Shown here: positions 62,013 through 64,000 of the stretch, piece by piece
How the letters are laid out: each line of letters starts with the position of its first letter
Numbering within the stretch: the stretch's first letter is position 1
Source: Prevotellaceae bacterium UBA2448
GTDB taxonomy: Bacteria; Bacteroidota; Bacteroidia; Bacteroidales; Bacteroidaceae
Reading direction: 5' to 3'
Length of the DNA: 64,000 nucleotides
NCBI GenBank assembly: GCA_002342585.1
Contig: DDQG01000016.1
Location: forward strand, 116,714 to 180,713
Position numbers and translations under genes: made by a program
Notes under the pieces: generated by a model
Seen by the model: the letters and a program-made list of their open reading frames with translations, nothing else
Database searches by the model: none
Told to the model about the DNA's origin: nothing

Positions 62013-62043
62013 TTTGTCAATTCAAGTTTTTGCCGTATCTTTG
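62013..62043 (+). promoter_or_regulatory. Consensus promoter of rpsU
   Basis: TTTG (62013-62016) and TATCTTTG (62036-62043) with 19-base spacing. The leader of about 95 bases has small hairpins (TGGG-AAAAT-CCCA and GCAT...ATGC) that could be regulatory. Confidence 0.85.
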
Positions 62044-62140
62044 CCGCTCGTTGGGAAAATCCCAGCATGGGGTATGCCTTGTGGTGAACAATGTTGCCTC
62101 ATATACATTATTAATATAATAACTAAAAAACTAAATTAGA

Positions 62141-62332
62141 ATGATCATCGTTCCTGTAAAAGAAGGTGAGAACATTGAGCGCGCGCTCAAGAAGTTCAAA
62201 AGAAAGTCTGAAAAGACTGGTGTTATCAAGGAAGTGCGTTCACGCAAGCAATTTGTAAAGCCTTCAGTTGAGAAGCGCATCAAAATGCAGCACGCAATTT
62301 ACGTTAACAAGCTCCACTCATCTGAGGAGTAA
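62141..62332 (+). CDS. rpsU: 30S ribosomal protein S21
   Basis: A 63-residue basic protein matching bS21 (MIIVPVKEGENIERALKKFK, KEVRSRKQFVKPSVEKR). It takes part in initiation on the small subunit. In the Bacteroidetes it commonly precedes a tyrosine recombinase and hpf, as here. Confidence 0.97.
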   Translation: MIIVPVKEGENIERALKKFKRKSEKTGVIKEVRSRKQFVKPSVEKRIKMQHAIYVNKLHSSEE

Positions 62333-62434
62333 TATTTAAATCGTATTAATTTTCTTGATTTTTCTGCATCAAACACTTGTTGTTTGAAATAAAAGTCCTA
62401 AATTGGTCGCGTGTTTTAGAATACGCATGACAAA

Positions 62435-63328
62435 ATGGGAATGTGGATTGATTCCTTCTTGGAATACTTGAGGTCAGATCGGGGGTATTCCCCCCTGACA
62501 GTACGAAAGTACGGAGACTCTCTTGTGGCGTTCCAAAAATTTTTCGAAGGGTTGGATAAAACCCTTACATGGAGTACTGTTGACGCCTCTGTAGTGAGGG
62601 AATGGATAGTCTTCATGTTGGACGAAGAAGGAAAAGACGTTTCTACGGTAAACTATGGAGGGCTGAGCCCTTTGCGTACTTTCTACAAGTACCTTCGCCG
62701 AATGGGGTGGGTGGATGCAAATCCGATGGAGAAAGTAGTCGCACCAAAGATGCCAAAGAAACTGCCTTCGTTTGTAAGAGAAGCGGACATGGACCACTTA
62801 CTTGACGAGATGAAGGAAGATACTTCGTTCGAAGGAATCAGAGACAGGCTGATTGTGATGATGTTCTACGAAACGGGCATTCGTCGTGCTGAGCTTCTAT
62901 CGCTAAAAGATGCTGATGTCGATTTAAGAGCGATGCAACTGAAAGTGACAGGTAAGCGAAATAAACAACGTATTGTTCCGTTCGGAGAAGAGTTGAAGGG
63001 AGAAGTAGAGCAGTATCTTTCTGCAAGACATGAACTGCTTGAGAGTATTCCGGAACGACTCTTTGTGAAGAAAGACGGCAAGCCTGTGAGTTACGCAAAA
63101 GTTGGTGAGATAGTGAAAAAGAATCTATCGTTAGTAACCAAACAGAAAAAGCGTACTCCACACGTGTTGCGACATTCGTTTGCAACAGCAATGTTGAATA
63201 ATGATGCCGACTTAGGCTCTATTCAAAAATTGCTCGGGCACGAAAATCTGGCAACTACGGAAATCTATACCCACTTGTCTTTCGAAGAATTGAAGAATGT
63301 GTATAAAAATGCACATCCTCGTGAATGA
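62435..63328 (+). CDS. xerC: Tyrosine recombinase, XerC-like
   Basis: A 297-residue recombinase. N-terminal SAM-like domain (FLEYLRSDRGYSPLTVRKYGDSL) and catalytic domain with Arg in TGIRRAELLSL, Lys in VTGKRNKQRIVP, HVLRHSFATAM and LGHENLATTEIYTHLSF with Tyr nucleophile. The place between rpsU and hpf is conserved in the phylum for XerC. It is a chromosome-resolution enzyme rather than a mobile-element integrase. Confidence 0.88.
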   Translation: MGMWIDSFLEYLRSDRGYSPLTVRKYGDSLVAFQKFFEGLDKTLTWSTVDASVVREWIVFMLDEEGKDVSTVNYGGLSPLRTFYKYLRRMGWVDANPMEKVVAPKMPKKLPSFVREADMDHLLDEMKEDTSFEGIRDRLIVMMFYETGIRRAELLSLKDADVDLRAMQLKVTGKRNKQRIVPFGEELKGEVEQYLSARHELLESIPERLFVKKDGKPVSYAKVGEIVKKNLSLVTKQKKRTPHVLRHSFATAMLNNDADLGSIQKLLGHENLATTEIYTHLSFEELKNVYKNAHPRE

Positions 63329-63402
63329 GAAAAAGGAATAATAGTTATTTAACTTGGCAGTGAGTTGTCCTGTGGACATCTGAAGCCGTAAATCCTAAGA
63401 TT

Positions 63403-63702
63403 ATGGACATTAGTGTAAAGACAATCAAGTTTGATGCAACAGACAAGTTGCAAGAGTTCATCCAGAAAAAAGTTGGTAAACTGGAGAAATTTTGTGATAA
63501 TATAAGAAAGGTAGAGGTGTCATTAAAGGTTGTAAAACCTGAGACTGCAATGAATAAGCAGGCTGCTATAACAGTCTTTCTCCCAGGAGATGAACTGTAT
63601 GCAGAAAAGGTTTGCAATACATTCGAAGAAGCAATACAGGAATCGTTGGCGGCACTTGACAGACCGCTACAGAAATATAAAGAAAAACAGGCTGGTAAAT
63701 AA
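63403..63702 (+). CDS. hpf: Ribosome hibernation promoting factor, short form
   Basis: A 99-residue protein of the HPF/RaiA family (MDISVKTIKFDATDKLQEFIQKKVGKLEKF, VEVSLKVVKPE, AEKVCNTFEEAIQESLAALDRPLQKYKEK). It binds the decoding region of the 30S subunit and inactivates ribosomes in stationary phase. The short form lacks the C-terminal dimerisation domain. Confidence 0.95.
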   Translation: MDISVKTIKFDATDKLQEFIQKKVGKLEKFCDNIRKVEVSLKVVKPETAMNKQAAITVFLPGDELYAEKVCNTFEEAIQESLAALDRPLQKYKEKQAGK

Positions 63703-63718
63703 AAAAGTCTGTAAAAAT

Positions 63719-63749
63719 TTTGGCAATCAAAAAATAAGGTCTAACTTTG
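63719..63749 (+). promoter_or_regulatory. Consensus promoter of tRNA-Thr and tuf
   Basis: TTTG (63719-63722) and TAACTTTG (63742-63749) with 19-base spacing, about 80 bases before the tRNA. Confidence 0.85.
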
Positions 63750-63828
63750 CACCCGCTTTGTATGGAGTAATCTATGCATAGCTCAATGTGCGCTGATAAA
63801 AGCCAAAAGGAATAAGCTCTAAAATGTT

Positions 63829-63903
<75 letters not shown>

Positions 63904-63979
63904 TGAATGAGTTTAAAAATAAAAAATGTAGTAGAAATACTGTTTACACATTAATTATATAATAAATAGACATTTAATT

Positions 63980-64000
63980 ATGGCAAAAGAAAAATTCGAA
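63980..64000 (+). CDS. tuf: Elongation factor Tu, first seven codons (partial)
   Basis: ATG followed by codons for MAKEKFE, the usual start of EF-Tu in this phylum, 76 bases after tRNA-Thr. The gene runs out of the window. Identity rests on seven residues and context. Confidence 0.85.

Noticed and set aside
35559..63328. Tyrosine recombinases as phage or transposon integrases
   Set aside because: Both have XerC/XerD length and motifs and lie in conserved housekeeping contexts, with no phage genes or attachment repeats nearby.

Overview
The window looks like a chromosomal segment from a Prevotella-like member of the Bacteroidales. Several signs agree. Promoters follow the Bacteroidetes consensus (TTTG, 19 bases, TAnnTTTG), most genes lack a Shine-Dalgarno sequence, secreted proteins end in Prevotella-type sorting tails (NLNGQQV..., IYTVSGAPV...), and the order rpsU, xerC-like, hpf, tRNA-Thr, tuf is typical of the group. 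No prophage, CRISPR array, rRNA operon or complete insertion sequence was seen.

Layout. (1) 1-8318, plus strand: a compact block with the tail of a peptidoglycan-binding-like protein, a zinc-ribbon protein with three intact CbxX/SpoVK-type AAA+ modules, a zinc-ribbon/FHA protein, a PP2C phosphatase, a multi-pass membrane protein with paired CxxC motifs and a Sel1/TPR-like protein. This looks like a phosphothreonine signalling module; no kinase is visible. (2) 8337-14740: a membrane protein diverges from a 1364-residue STAND/NACHT-type NTPase that overlaps a membrane-anchored glycerophosphodiesterase by 4 bases. (3) 14741-20028: accessory region with a PIN-domain toxin pair, a promoter-hairpin-terminator unit that is probably a structured RNA, a secreted protein with a 53-residue peptide gene, and a YoeB toxin pair lying between two 196-base copies of a structured RNA repeat. 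(4) 20029-24554: metF and metH, metH carrying three repeat-like linkers at domain borders. (5) 24608-31436 and 37412-46299: plant-polysaccharide functions (fused esterases, rhamnogalacturonan acetylesterase-like protein, rhamnose mutarotase, KduD/Ga5DH dehydrogenase, pullulanase, pectin methylesterase, DUF4861), plus a HypD-like glycyl radical enzyme with its activase. (6) 31442-37327: housekeeping genes (nudix, queA, birA, ribD, rnhB, xerD, DUF3108). (7) 46427-64000: hflX, PAP2, pyrH, trkH, trkA, dxs, groES-groEL, DUF2723 protein, deacetylase, acyltransferase, rpsU, xerC-like, hpf, tRNA-Thr and the first codons of tuf.

The strongest candidates for something undescribed are the structured RNA at 15776-16009, the duplicated peptide-plus-RNA cassette at 18312-19533, and the STAND NTPase/glycerophosphodiesterase pair. 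A recurrent oddity is that simple intergenic repeats (CATTATG, CCATTAA, GGTTATC and similar) abut or replace gene ends and have entered metH in frame. All calls come from reading the sequence; no database search was run.
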